This document shows positions 34,693 through 43,693 of a stretch of DNA of 64,000 nt, in pieces (within the stretch, counting starts at the first letter, position 1; each line of letters opens with the position of its first letter). The stretch is from Streptomyces antarcticus (GTDB lineage Bacteria > Actinomycetota > Actinomycetes > Streptomycetales > Streptomycetaceae): contig NZ_JAPNLM010000018.1 of NCBI RefSeq assembly GCF_026627255.1, positions 1 through 64,000 on the forward strand. Direction: 5' to 3'. The notes under the pieces were generated by a model that did not search any database, was not told the origin of the DNA, and saw only the letters and a list, made by a program, of their open reading frames with translations. The position numbers and the translations under genes are program-made.

Positions 34693-34878
34693 TCAGCCGG
34701 ACTCTTTGACGGCGCGCAGGAAGTCGGCCCAGGCGGCCTGGGTCGTGGCGAGCACCAGGTGCGCCGGATCGGCGTGGTCGGCGACGCGCACGAGCGAACC
34801 GGGGGTCGCGGAGACGTAGACGCAGGCGTCCCCCTCGTCGCAGAACGAGGACTTCTGCCACACGGGCTGAGCGGTCAT
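34693..34878 (-). CDS. DUF397 protein without an adjacent HTH partner
   Basis: 61 residues. The family pattern WQKSSFCDEGDACVYVSATP, VRVADHADPAHLVLATTQAA and WADFLRAVK is clear. DUF397 (BldB-like) proteins in Streptomyces usually pair with an upstream XRE-type HTH/DUF5753 gene. Here none is present; the next 330 bp upstream are repetitive and non-coding. GGAGGAG precedes the ATG. Confidence 0.9.
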   Translation of the reverse strand: MTAQPVWQKSSFCDEGDACVYVSATPGSLVRVADHADPAHLVLATTQAAWADFLRAVKESG

Positions 34879-35209
34879 GGGGTCTCCTCCGGGCGCGGTC
34901 GCCGGTCATTCCTGTGAAGGGAAGGTAACGCCGCGGCGGCTTCGGGCCGGTCACATTGGCGGAATTCGGTGCGTCGGCCCCGGCGCGGCGGTCGCACGCC
35001 CGGAGGTGCGGGCGGCCGGACCGGGGCTGACCGGCGCGCGGAGCCGGGCGGGGCCGCGCGCTGGTCAGCCCCGCTCCGCGCGCCGGTACCGCGCGCCGCG
35101 CCGGGCCGCCCGGTGCCCGGTGCCGGCTGGTGCCCGGTGCCGGCTGGTGCCCAGTGCCGCCCGGTGCCCGGTGCCGGCCCGTGCCCGGGTGCCGGCCGCT
35201 GGCCGCCGG
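34879..35209. other. Intergenic with short tandem repeats
   Basis: No gene seen. From about 35104 to 35190 there are roughly five imperfect copies of a 17-bp unit (GTGCCCGGTGCCGGCTG). This is the position where a DUF397-associated HTH gene would be expected, but no frame resembles one. Confidence 0.6.
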
Positions 35210-36352
35210 CTACAGGCGGGCCGTGAAGGCGGCGACCGCCTCTTCGACCTCCTGCGGCGTCCACGACAGCCCCGGCTCCGTCACCTCCAGCTCCGTCATC
35301 GACAGGCCCGGCGGGCCGTCGGTGGACCAGCGGCGGAACAGGACCCGGCCGGTGTCCTCCGCCAGCGCCGCGCCCGCCTCGGTCAGCCGGTCCGGCCCGT
35401 ACGGGAGCCACACCTGGAACTGGTGGGTGTGCGGCACCTCCGGGTGGACGCGGAACCACGGGATCCCGGCCGCCTCGAAGCCGTCCCGCAGTTCCCGCGC
35501 CACCATCCGCGCCTGGGCGACGTACTCCGGCAGGAGTGGCAGCTCCCGCTCCAGCCCGGCCAGGGCCGACAGCGCCTGGGGGAACTGCCGGAAGACCTGG
35601 CCGCCGTAGCGATGGCGCCAGACCCTGGTCTCCTCCACGAAGGACCGCGGGCCCGCCAGGCAGGCGCCGCTGAGGCCGCCGAGCGACTTGTAGAAGGACA
35701 CGTACACCGAGTCCGCCAGCGCCGCGATCTCCGCGAGGGGGCGGCCGAAGTGCACCGTCGACTCCCACAGCCGGGCCCCGTCGAAATGGACGACCGCGTC
35801 CCGCTCCCGGGCCGCGGCCACCAGCGCCTCCAGCTCCTCCCACGAGGGCAGCAGGAAGCCCGCGTCCCGCAGCGGCAGCTCCAGCATCAGCGTGCCGAAG
35901 GGCTCCGCGAGGTCCCGGACCTCGGCGGGCGTCGGCTGGCGCGGCTCGACCGTCGGGTGCGCCACCCGCAGGCCGGAGACCGCCGACAGCGCGCCGCCCT
36001 CCCACCGCTCAGGGTGGGACATGGGGTGCAGGGCCACCACCGGGTTGCCGGTCCGGGCCGCCCAGCACCGCAGGGCGACCTGCTGCGCCATCGTCCCGGT
36101 CGGGAAGAACGCGGCGTCCTCGGTGCCCAGCAGCTCCGCGACCCGGCGCTCCAGCTCGGCGACCACCCCGTCGCCGTACACGTCGGCCGGCTCGTCCATG
36201 GCGTACGGGGCGTCCCGGAGCAGGTCCAGCAGCTCCCCCACCGTCGGCTCCAGGAGGCTCCGGGACAGGGTGCGGTCCGCCCCCCGCCAGGCTGCCACCA
36301 GCCGCTTCGCGCGTGCGGTGTCCTCGTCGTGCTCGCCGTTGTCCTCGTTCAT
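35210..36352 (-). CDS. Threonine aldolase-like PLP enzyme
   Basis: 380 residues, fold-type I PLP lyase of the beta-eliminating/threonine-aldolase group. TGTMAQQVALRCWA binds the cofactor phosphate, AVVHFDGARLWES supplies the Asp, and SFYKSLGGLSG carries the Schiff-base Lys. Probably cleaves threonine or a related beta-hydroxy amino acid; exact substrate uncertain. ATG 36352 is preceded by GGGAGCT. Divergent from the DUF2520-panC-nad operon with 99 bp between. Confidence 0.88.
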   Translation of the reverse strand: MNEDNGEHDEDTARAKRLVAAWRGADRTLSRSLLEPTVGELLDLLRDAPYAMDEPADVYGDGVVAELERRVAELLGTEDAAFFPTGTMAQQVALRCWAARTGNPVVALHPMSHPERWEGGALSAVSGLRVAHPTVEPRQPTPAEVRDLAEPFGTLMLELPLRDAGFLLPSWEELEALVAAARERDAVVHFDGARLWESTVHFGRPLAEIAALADSVYVSFYKSLGGLSGACLAGPRSFVEETRVWRHRYGGQVFRQFPQALSALAGLERELPLLPEYVAQARMVARELRDGFEAAGIPWFRVHPEVPHTHQFQVWLPYGPDRLTEAGAALAEDTGRVLFRRWSTDGPPGLSMTELEVTEPGLSWTPQEVEEAVAAFTARL

Positions 36353-36451
36353 AGCTCCCGATCATCGCCGACCGGCCAGAAGGGCCAGGGGCTAGCATGG
36401 CGGCGTAACGTCCGGTACCCCCCGCGGACTGGAACGGAAGGCCCTCCCCGC

Positions 36452-37354
36452 GTGAACCCATCACAGCAGCCCCGCCCTGCCCGGCTGGCCGTCGGCGTCG
36501 TCGGAGCCGGGCGGGTCGGCCCCGCGCTGGCCCGTGCGCTCCAGCAGGCCGGGCACGTGCCCGTGGCCGTGTCCGGAGTCTCCGACGCGTCCGTGCGCCG
36601 CGCCGCACGGCTCCTGCCCGACGTACCGCTTGTCCCGCCCGCGCAGGTGCTGGAGCGGGCCGACCTGGTGCTCCTCACCGTCCCCGACGACGCGCTGCCC
36701 TCGCTCGTCGAGGGCCTCGCCGAAACCGGCGCGGTCAGGCCCGGCCAGCTCCTCGTCCACACGTCCGGGCGGTACGGGACCGCCGTGCTCGACCCGGCGC
36801 GGCGCGCGGGCGCGCTGCCGCTGGCCCTGCACCCCGCGATGACCTTCACCGGCACCGAGGTGGACGTGCAGCGGCTGGCCGGCTGCTCCTTCGGGATCAC
36901 CGCCCCCGACGAACTGCGCCTCGCCGCCGAGGCCCTGGTCATCGAGATGGGCGGGGAGCCCGAGTGGATCGCGGAGGAGAACCGCCCGCTCTACCACGCG
37001 GCCCTCGCCCTCGGCGCGAACCACCTGGTCACCCTGGTGGCCCAGTCGCTGGAGCTGCTGGGCAAGGCCGGGGTCGAGCGCCCCGACCGGATGCTCGGCC
37101 CGCTGCTCGGCGCGGCCCTCGACAACGCCCTGCGCTCCGGCGACGCCGCCCTGACCGGCCCGGTGGCCCGCGGTGACGCCGGTACGGTCGCCGCGCACGT
37201 CTCGGAGCTGCGCCGGCACGCGCCCGGCGCGGTCGCCGGGTACCTGGCGATGGCCCGTACCACCGCCGACCGGGCGCTCGCGCACGGTCTGCTCAAGCCC
37301 GAACTCGCCGAGGACCTCCTCGGGGTGCTCGCGGACGAGGACGGCACCGGATGA
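36452..37354 (+). CDS. Rossmann-like/DUF2520 oxidoreductase-type protein
   Basis: 300 residues. The N-terminal NAD(P)-binding motif GVVGAGRVGPALA (residues 15-27) is followed by a DUF2520 C-terminal domain (YHAALALGANHLVTLVAQSL). The fold resembles P5C reductase or ketopantoate reductase. Its 3' end overlaps panC by 4 nt (ATGA), so it may provide ketopantoate reductase (PanE-like) or a related function for pantothenate synthesis; that is inference. GTG 36452 has GGAACGGAAGG 9 nt upstream. Confidence 0.88.
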   Translation: MNPSQQPRPARLAVGVVGAGRVGPALARALQQAGHVPVAVSGVSDASVRRAARLLPDVPLVPPAQVLERADLVLLTVPDDALPSLVEGLAETGAVRPGQLLVHTSGRYGTAVLDPARRAGALPLALHPAMTFTGTEVDVQRLAGCSFGITAPDELRLAAEALVIEMGGEPEWIAEENRPLYHAALALGANHLVTLVAQSLELLGKAGVERPDRMLGPLLGAALDNALRSGDAALTGPVARGDAGTVAAHVSELRRHAPGAVAGYLAMARTTADRALAHGLLKPELAEDLLGVLADEDGTG

Positions 37355-38340
37355 GCCCGCTGCTGCACACCGCCGCCGAGCTCCACGCGCTGCCGCGCAC
37401 CGGCCGCCGGGCCGTGGTGATGACCATGGGCGCCCTGCACGAGGGCCACGCCACTCTGATCCGCACCGCGCGGGAGCAGGCCGGGCCGGGCGGCCAGGTC
37501 GTCGTCACCGTCTTCGTCAACCCGCTTCAGTTCGGGGCGGGCGAGGACCTCGACCGCTACCCGCGCACCCTCGACGCCGATCTCGCGCTCGCCGGGGAGG
37601 CGGGCGCCGACGCGGTGTTCGCCCCGGCCGTCGACGAGGTGTACCCGGGCGGCGACCCGCAGGTGCGGGTCAGCGCCGGGCCCATGGGCGGGCGCCTCGA
37701 AGGGGCCACCCGCCCCGGGCACTTCGACGGGATGCTGACCGTCGTCGCCAAGCTGCTCCACCTCACCCGCCCCGACCTCGCCCTCTTCGGCCAGAAGGAC
37801 GCGCAGCAGCTGGCGCTGATCCGGCGGATGGCGACCGACCTGAACTTCCCCGTCGAGGTGGTCGGCGTACCGACCGTCCGCGAGGAGGACGGGCTCGCGC
37901 TGTCCTCCCGCAACCGCTACCTCTCCCCCGCCGAGCGGCGCACCGCGCTGGCCCTGTCCCGCGCCCTGTTCGCCGGGCGGGACCGGCTCGCCGCGCAGGC
38001 GGCGCTGCGGGCCCGCGCCGAGGCCTCCCCGGCCAGCGACGAGCGGGCCTCGGCGCTGGCGAGGCTGGGCGAGATCCGCGCCTCCGCGGACGCGCACGCC
38101 GTGTCGGCGGCGGGCGCCGGGCTGCCGGACGCCGTACGGGCCGCCGCGCGCCACGTGCTGGAGGAGGCGGGCCGCCACGAGCCGCCGCTCGTCCTGGACT
38201 ACCTGGCGCTGGTGGACCCGCGGGACTTCACCGAGGCCGCCCCCGGGTTCACCGGGCCGGCCGTCCTGGCCGTCGCCGCGAAGGTGGGCACGACCCGGCT
38301 GATCGACAACATCCCATTGGAGTTCGGAGCACACTCGTGA
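37351..38340 (+). CDS. panC: Pantoate-beta-alanine ligase
   Basis: Makes pantothenate from pantoate, beta-alanine and ATP. 329 residues. TMGALHEGH is the HIGH-like ATP motif and FVNPLQFGAGEDLDRYPR the pantoate site; FGQKDAQQLALIRR and SSRNRYLS complete the family signature. Start and stop overlap the neighbours (ATGA at 37351 and GTGA at 38337), a tightly coupled operon. Confidence 0.97.
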   Translation: MSPLLHTAAELHALPRTGRRAVVMTMGALHEGHATLIRTAREQAGPGGQVVVTVFVNPLQFGAGEDLDRYPRTLDADLALAGEAGADAVFAPAVDEVYPGGDPQVRVSAGPMGGRLEGATRPGHFDGMLTVVAKLLHLTRPDLALFGQKDAQQLALIRRMATDLNFPVEVVGVPTVREEDGLALSSRNRYLSPAERRTALALSRALFAGRDRLAAQAALRARAEASPASDERASALARLGEIRASADAHAVSAAGAGLPDAVRAAARHVLEEAGRHEPPLVLDYLALVDPRDFTEAAPGFTGPAVLAVAAKVGTTRLIDNIPLEFGAHS

Positions 38341-40091
38341 GCACCCCAGGCAGAGGCACCGAAGGCACCGGCACCGGCGCCGGTACCGGCATACGGCTGC
38401 ACGCCCCGGCGCCCGGCTGGTCCCTCGACGCGGACGTCGTGGTCGTCGGCTCCGGCGTCGCGGGCCTGACGGCCGCGCTGCGCTGCGCGGCCGGGGGCCG
38501 CCGTACCGTCGTGGTCACCAAGGCCCGGCTCGACGACGGCTCCACCCGCTGGGCCCAGGGCGGCATCGCCGCCGCCCTTGGCGACGGCGACACCCCCGAA
38601 CAGCACCTGGACGACACCCTGGTCGCGGGCGCGGGCCTGTGCGACGAGGAGGCCGTACGGCTGCTCGTCACCGAGGGCCCGGGCGCGGTGCGGCGGCTGA
38701 TGGCCGAGGGCGCCGTCTTCGACACCTCCGCCGAGACCGGCGAGATCGAGCTGACCCGGGAGGGCGGCCACCACCGGCGCCGGATCGCGCACGCGGGCGG
38801 CGACGCCACCGGCGCCGAGATCTCCCGGGCGCTGGTCGGGGCGGTGCAGGCCGCGGGCATCGAGACGGTCGAGAACGCGCTCGTACTGGACCTGCTGCAG
38901 GACGCGCGGGGCCGTACGGCCGGCGTCACCCTGCACGTCATGGGCGAGGGCCAGCACGACGGGGTGGGCGCCGTCCACGCGCCCGCCGTGATCCTGGCGA
39001 CCGGCGGCATGGGGCAGGTCTTCTCCGCCACCACCAACCCGTCGGTGTCCACCGGCGACGGGGTGGCGCTCGCGCTGCGGGCCGGCGCCGAGGTCTCGGA
39101 CCTGGAGTTCGTCCAGTTCCACCCGACGGTGCTCTTCCTGGGCCCGGATGCCGAGGGGCAGCAGCCGCTGGTGTCGGAGGCGGTGCGGGGCGAGGGCGCC
39201 TACCTGGTCGACGCGGACGGCGTGCGCTTCATGACCGGGCAGCACGAGCTGGCCGAGCTGGCGCCGCGCGACATCGTCGCCAAGGGCATCATGCGCCGCA
39301 TGCAGGAGCAGGGCGTCCAGCACATGTACCTGGACGCCCGGCACTTCGGCGCCGAGATGTGGGAGCAGCGCTTCCCGACGATCCTGGCCGCCTGCCGCGC
39401 GCACGGCATCGACCCGGTGACCGAGCCGATCCCGGTCGCGCCCGCCGCGCACTACGCGTCCGGCGGCGTCCGCACGGACCTCCAGGGGCGCACCACGGTC
39501 CCCGGCCTGTACGCGTGCGGCGAGGTCGCCTGCACCGGCGTGCACGGGGCGAACCGGCTGGCCTCCAACTCCCTGCTGGAGGGCCTGGTCTTCGCCGAGC
39601 GGATCGCCGACGACATCGTCGCCGCCCCGCCGGCCGGCAGCGGCCCCGGCGTCCCGGTCCCCGCGACCGGACCGCTCCAGCCCTCCGGGGCGCGGTACGA
39701 GATCCAGCGGATCATGACGGACGGCGCGGGCGTGCTCCGCTCGGCCGACTCGCTGCGGACCGCGGCCGAGGCCCTCGAAGGGCTGTACGCGACCGCCCTG
39801 AACGAGCTGGAGGCGCACGGCAAGACCGCCGAGCCGGGCGTCGACACCTGGGAGGCCACGAACCTGCTGTGCGTGGCCCGCGTGCTGGTCGCCGCCGCCC
39901 GGCAGCGGGTGGAGACCCGCGGCTGCCACTGGCGCGAGGACCACCCCGACCGGGACGACGCCGACTGGCGCCGCCACCTCGTCGTCCGGCTCTCCGCGAC
40001 GCGGAAGCGGGCCCTGGTCGTCATCCCCACCGACTCCGCGGACTTCCCGTCCGTACGACACCCCCTCACCACCCAGAGCCTGGAGCAGTGA
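38337..40091 (+). CDS. nadB: L-aspartate oxidase
   Basis: First enzyme of de novo NAD synthesis, oxidising aspartate to iminoaspartate. 584 residues. FAD motif VVVGSGVAGLTAA near residues 36-48, substrate region GGIAAALGDGD, FVQFHPT and HYASGGVRTD with the catalytic His/Arg pattern of the succinate dehydrogenase flavoprotein family. GTG 38337 overlaps the panC stop. The partner nadA is not in this window. Confidence 0.97.
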   Translation: MSTPGRGTEGTGTGAGTGIRLHAPAPGWSLDADVVVVGSGVAGLTAALRCAAGGRRTVVVTKARLDDGSTRWAQGGIAAALGDGDTPEQHLDDTLVAGAGLCDEEAVRLLVTEGPGAVRRLMAEGAVFDTSAETGEIELTREGGHHRRRIAHAGGDATGAEISRALVGAVQAAGIETVENALVLDLLQDARGRTAGVTLHVMGEGQHDGVGAVHAPAVILATGGMGQVFSATTNPSVSTGDGVALALRAGAEVSDLEFVQFHPTVLFLGPDAEGQQPLVSEAVRGEGAYLVDADGVRFMTGQHELAELAPRDIVAKGIMRRMQEQGVQHMYLDARHFGAEMWEQRFPTILAACRAHGIDPVTEPIPVAPAAHYASGGVRTDLQGRTTVPGLYACGEVACTGVHGANRLASNSLLEGLVFAERIADDIVAAPPAGSGPGVPVPATGPLQPSGARYEIQRIMTDGAGVLRSADSLRTAAEALEGLYATALNELEAHGKTAEPGVDTWEATNLLCVARVLVAAARQRVETRGCHWREDHPDRDDADWRRHLVVRLSATRKRALVVIPTDSADFPSVRHPLTTQSLEQ

Positions 40092-40093
40092 CC

Positions 40094-41065
40094 GTGAGCA
40101 CCCCCGACGAACTCCCCCTGATCGACGGCAACGAAGGCGGCTGCGGCGACGACTGCGGCTGCGGCGACGGCGAGGAGACCGGCCTCGACCCGGCGCTGGC
40201 GCAGCTGCTGGCGGACGCCGGCCTGGACCCGATCGAGGTCGAGGACATCGCGCACATGGCGCTCTCCGAGGACCTGGACGGCGGGGTGGACGTCACCACC
40301 GTGGCGACCGTGCCCGAGGAGGCCGAGGCCGTCGCCGACTTCGTGGCGCGCGAGGACGGCGTCGTGGCCGGCCTGCGCATCGCCGAGGCCGTGTTCTCCG
40401 TCGTCTGCACCGAGGCCTTCGAGGTGGAGCGGCACGCGGAGGACGGCGACGCCGTCAAGGCGGGGCAGCTGCTGCTGTCGGTCCGCGCCCGCACCCGCGA
40501 CCTGCTGACCGCGGAGCGCAGCGCGCTGAACATCCTGTGCCGCCTGTCGGGCATCGCGACGGCCACCCGCCGCTGGGCGGACGTGCTGGACGGCACCACG
40601 GCGAAGGTCCGCGACACCCGCAAGACCACCCCGGGCCTGCGCGCGCTGGAGAAGTACGCGGTGCGCTGCGGCGGCGGCGTCAACCACCGCATGTCCCTCT
40701 CGGACGCGGCGCTGGTCAAGGACAACCACGTGATCGCGGCGGGCGGCGTCGCGCAGGCCTTCGCGGCCGTGCGGGAGGCCTTCCCGGACGTGCCCGTGGA
40801 GGTCGAGGTCGACACCCTGGAGCAGGTCGGCGAGGTCCTGGAGGCCGGGGCGGACCTGATCCTGCTGGACAACTTCACGGTCACGCGGACCGCCGAGGCC
40901 GTCGCCCTGGTGGCCGGGCGCGCGACGCTGGAGTCCTCCGGCCGCCTGACGCTGGAGTCCGCCCGCGACTACGCCCTGACCGGCGTGGACTACCTGGCGG
41001 TGGGCGCGCTGACCCACTCCTCCCCGATCCTGGACATCGGTCTCGATCTGCGCGAGGCGGTGTAA
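40094..41065 (+). CDS. nadC: Nicotinate-nucleotide pyrophosphorylase
   Basis: Converts quinolinate and PRPP to nicotinate mononucleotide. 323 residues. Family motifs: DVTTVATVPEEAEA, RKTTPGLRALEKYAVRCGGG, ALVKDNHVIAAGG and LILLDNFTV. The N-terminus has an unusual acidic Cys-rich stretch (GGCGDDCGCGDG) before the normal start of the fold. GTG 40094 is preferred (GGAG 8 nt upstream) over the overlapping GTG 40088. Confidence 0.96.
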   Translation: MSTPDELPLIDGNEGGCGDDCGCGDGEETGLDPALAQLLADAGLDPIEVEDIAHMALSEDLDGGVDVTTVATVPEEAEAVADFVAREDGVVAGLRIAEAVFSVVCTEAFEVERHAEDGDAVKAGQLLLSVRARTRDLLTAERSALNILCRLSGIATATRRWADVLDGTTAKVRDTRKTTPGLRALEKYAVRCGGGVNHRMSLSDAALVKDNHVIAAGGVAQAFAAVREAFPDVPVEVEVDTLEQVGEVLEAGADLILLDNFTVTRTAEAVALVAGRATLESSGRLTLESARDYALTGVDYLAVGALTHSSPILDIGLDLREAV

Positions 41066-41068
41066 CCC

Positions 41069-41878
41069 GTGCTCCTCACCATCGACGTAGGCAACACCCA
41101 CACGGTCCTGGGCCTGTTCGACGGTGACGAGATCGTCGAGCACTGGCGGATCTCGACCGACCCGCGGCGCACGGCCGACGAGATGGCCGTGCTGATGCAG
41201 GGCCTGATGGGCATGCACCCGATGCTCGGCACCGAGCTGGGCGACGGCATCCACGGCATCGCGATCTGCTCGACGGTGCCGTCGGTCCTGCACGAGCTGC
41301 GCGAGGTCACCCGCCGCTACTACGGGGACGTGCCGGCGGTGCTGGTGGAGCCCGGGATCAAGACGGGCGTGCCGATCCTGATGGACAACCCGAAGGAGGT
41401 CGGCGCGGACCGCATCATCAACGCGGTCGCGGCGGTCGAGCTCTACGGGGGCCCGGCGATCGTGGTGGACTTCGGCACGGCGACCACGTTCGACGCGGTG
41501 TCCACGAAGGGCGAGTACGTGGGCGGGGTGATCTCCCCGGGCATCGAGATCTCGATGGAGGCCCTCGGCGTACGGGGCGCCCAGCTGCGGAAGATCGAGC
41601 TGGCCCGGCCGCGGAACGTGATCGGCAAGTCCACGGTCGAGGCGATGCAGTCGGGCGTGGTCTACGGCTTCGCGGGCCAGGTCGACGGAATCGTCGCCCG
41701 GATGGCGAAGGAGCTGGCGGGCCCGAACGGCGACCCGGACGACGTCCGGGTGATCGCGACGGGCGGCCTGGCGCCGATCGTCCTCGGCGAGTCCGCGGTG
41801 ATCGACGACCACGAGCCGTGGCTGACCCTGATCGGCCTGCGGCTGGTGTACGAGCGCAACGCGCCCAACTTCGAGTAG
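41069..41878 (+). CDS. coaX: Type III pantothenate kinase
   Basis: Phosphorylates pantothenate in the first step of CoA synthesis. 269 residues. ASKHA-fold motifs IDVGNTHTVLGLFDGD (phosphate 1), DNPKEVGADRIINAVAA and VVDFGTATTFDAVS (phosphate 2). It begins 3 bp after nadC. It is insensitive to CoA feedback in characterised members. Together with panC in the same operon it supplies the CoA branch. Confidence 0.97.
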   Translation: MLLTIDVGNTHTVLGLFDGDEIVEHWRISTDPRRTADEMAVLMQGLMGMHPMLGTELGDGIHGIAICSTVPSVLHELREVTRRYYGDVPAVLVEPGIKTGVPILMDNPKEVGADRIINAVAAVELYGGPAIVVDFGTATTFDAVSTKGEYVGGVISPGIEISMEALGVRGAQLRKIELARPRNVIGKSTVEAMQSGVVYGFAGQVDGIVARMAKELAGPNGDPDDVRVIATGGLAPIVLGESAVIDDHEPWLTLIGLRLVYERNAPNFE

Positions 41879-41894
41879 CCGGGCGTCGCCCGCG

Positions 41895-42131
41895 TCACCC
41901 CCGGAGGGTGGCGCAGGCCCCGCCGGGCCCTCCGGGGTGCCGCAGCAGCCGCAGCAGGGCGGCGAGCCACGGGTGGCCGGCCGGGCGTCCCTCCAGGACG
42001 GCTTCGGCCTGGGCGTGGGTCCGGACCGCGCGGAGGGTGGCGACGTCGTCCCGTCCGGGCGGCGGGGGCATCGGGGCGCCGTGCTGGGACGCCCGGTAGG
42101 TGTCGATGAGGTACTGCTCGATGGCGCTCAT
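41895..42131 (-). CDS. Small conserved-looking protein of unknown function (78 aa)
   Basis: Begins MSAIEQYLIDTYRASQHGAP and ends HPGGPGGACATLRG, with a helical middle (VATLRAVRTHAQAEAVLEGR). CAGGGT (about 42138-42143, minus strand) ends 6 nt before ATG 42131, a possible leaderless start. A longer frame starts at 42188 but adds a low-complexity stretch. Codon usage fits the host. Function not recognised. Confidence 0.6.
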   Translation of the reverse strand: MSAIEQYLIDTYRASQHGAPMPPPPGRDDVATLRAVRTHAQAEAVLEGRPAGHPWLAALLRLLRHPGGPGGACATLRG

Positions 42132-42330
42132 GCATCCACCCTGACCCCGCCGCGGACCCCTCGCGCGTCGACTGACGGCCGCCGTCAATCGACGGGCCCG
42201 GGGGCCCGCACGCGGACCGTCCGGGGGTCACGCACGCCGACCGCCCGGGGGCGGGGACGCCGGCCGTCCGGTAGGCCGTCCGGCCCCGCCCCCGCGCCGC
42301 CGGTGGCGGGGGCACCGGCAGAATGGGCTG

Positions 42331-43455
42331 ATGAGCGTCACCATCGACATCGCCGGCCTCCCCGCGGAGCGGATCGTCTTCGCGCCCTCTCCGCTCGCGG
42401 AGCTCCGCATGTCCCTGCACGCGCTCGCGCAGCCCTCCCACCATCCCCGGCTGACCTCCTGGACGACCGCCACCACCGCCGCGCTCGACCCGGACCTCGC
42501 GGACCGGCTGCTGGAGGCGGACTTCATGTGGCGGAGCTCGTTCTCCGACATCTTCATGGCCTTCGCCGGCACCCCCGGCGGGAGCGGCCGGCCCGGGGCG
42601 ACCCTGGCCGGGGAGCTGGACGTGCTCGACCGCATGGACGACGAGCAGTTCGTGATGGCCGCCCTGGAGCACTGCTGGCTGGCCCTCTACGACGTCGGCG
42701 GCGGGGCCTCGCCGCTCACCGACCCGGCGGCCCGGACCAGGGCCCTGGAGGCGGCCGCCGCCCGCGGACCGCGCCAGCTGGCCTTCTCGGTCCGGCTGCT
42801 GGACGACACCGCCGGAGTCCGGGTGTGGATGCGTCGGCTCCTGGAGGACTGCGACGAGGCCTTCTTCGCGGAGACCTGGAAGCGGATCGGGCCCGGGCAG
42901 AGCGCCGACGCCCGGCACAAGGCGGAGGTGCTGCGCCGCAAGGGCCTGCCGGCGGCGCTCAAGGAGGTCTCCTCCGCGCTGAGCGTCGACGAGGCGCTGA
43001 CCACCGTCACCGCCGACAAGATGGCCAACGGCTCGACCACCGCCACCGACCCCCGAATAGGCAGCGGCCTGGTCCTCGTACCGACCGACTTCGGCTGGCC
43101 GCACCTGCTCGTGCTGCACGCACCGGGCTGGCTGCCGGTGATCCACTATCCGCTCGGTTCGCCCGGACCGGCCTCGGCGCCGGGGTCGGTGGAGCTGCTC
43201 CAGCTGCGGATGGAGGCGCTGGCGCATCCCCTGCGGATGCGGCTGTGCCGGAGCCTGGCCCGGGCCCCGTACACGACGAGCGAGCTGGCGGTCGTGTACG
43301 GGATCACCGCGCCGGAGGTGTCACGGCACCTGGCCTTCCTGAAGAAGGCCGGCCTGATGCACACGCGGCGTCAGGGGCGTTACGTCCAGCACCAGTTGGA
43401 CCTGGCCGCCGTCGCCCGCATCGGGTCGGACTTCATCGAGGGCATCCTGCGCTGA
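42331..43455 (+). CDS. DUF5937/ArsR-type winged-helix regulator
   Basis: 374 residues. Residues 1-270 are a large N-terminal domain (AERIVFAPSPLAELRMSLHAL, EVLRRKGLPAALKEVSSA) found in streptomycete ArsR-like regulators. The C-terminal wHTH is HPLRMRLCRSLARAPYTTSE followed by ITAPEVSRHLAFLKKAGLMH. Probably a ligand-binding repressor; the target is unknown. ATG 42331 follows CAGAAT (42319-42324) by 6 nt, so leaderless. Confidence 0.88.
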   Translation: MSVTIDIAGLPAERIVFAPSPLAELRMSLHALAQPSHHPRLTSWTTATTAALDPDLADRLLEADFMWRSSFSDIFMAFAGTPGGSGRPGATLAGELDVLDRMDDEQFVMAALEHCWLALYDVGGGASPLTDPAARTRALEAAAARGPRQLAFSVRLLDDTAGVRVWMRRLLEDCDEAFFAETWKRIGPGQSADARHKAEVLRRKGLPAALKEVSSALSVDEALTTVTADKMANGSTTATDPRIGSGLVLVPTDFGWPHLLVLHAPGWLPVIHYPLGSPGPASAPGSVELLQLRMEALAHPLRMRLCRSLARAPYTTSELAVVYGITAPEVSRHLAFLKKAGLMHTRRQGRYVQHQLDLAAVARIGSDFIEGILR

Positions 43456-43565
43456 GGCCCCGGCCGAGTGCGGCCCGGCCGTGGCCGGACCAGGCCTGAA
43501 GATGGCCTGTTTCGATCGGCACAGATTCACCGATATACGGAATTCATAAACCGGAATCAGTGAAA

Positions 43566-43579
43566 ACTCTGGCCAGAGT
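43566..43579. promoter_or_regulatory. 14-bp palindrome upstream of the M28 aminopeptidase
   Basis: ACTCTGGCCAGAGT is a perfect inverted repeat, 115 bp upstream of ATG 43694, in an AT-rich 240-bp interval. Possible operator; no regulator is known. Confidence 0.4.
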
Positions 43580-43693
43580 GGCCACTTGCTGTTTAACGTG
43601 CGACCACCGCTGCCGCCGACCCACGCGCACGGTACTCCGTCCCACCGCTCCGCCTGACCTGCTCTGCTCGTCTTTTGTCGTGGAAGGACCTAC

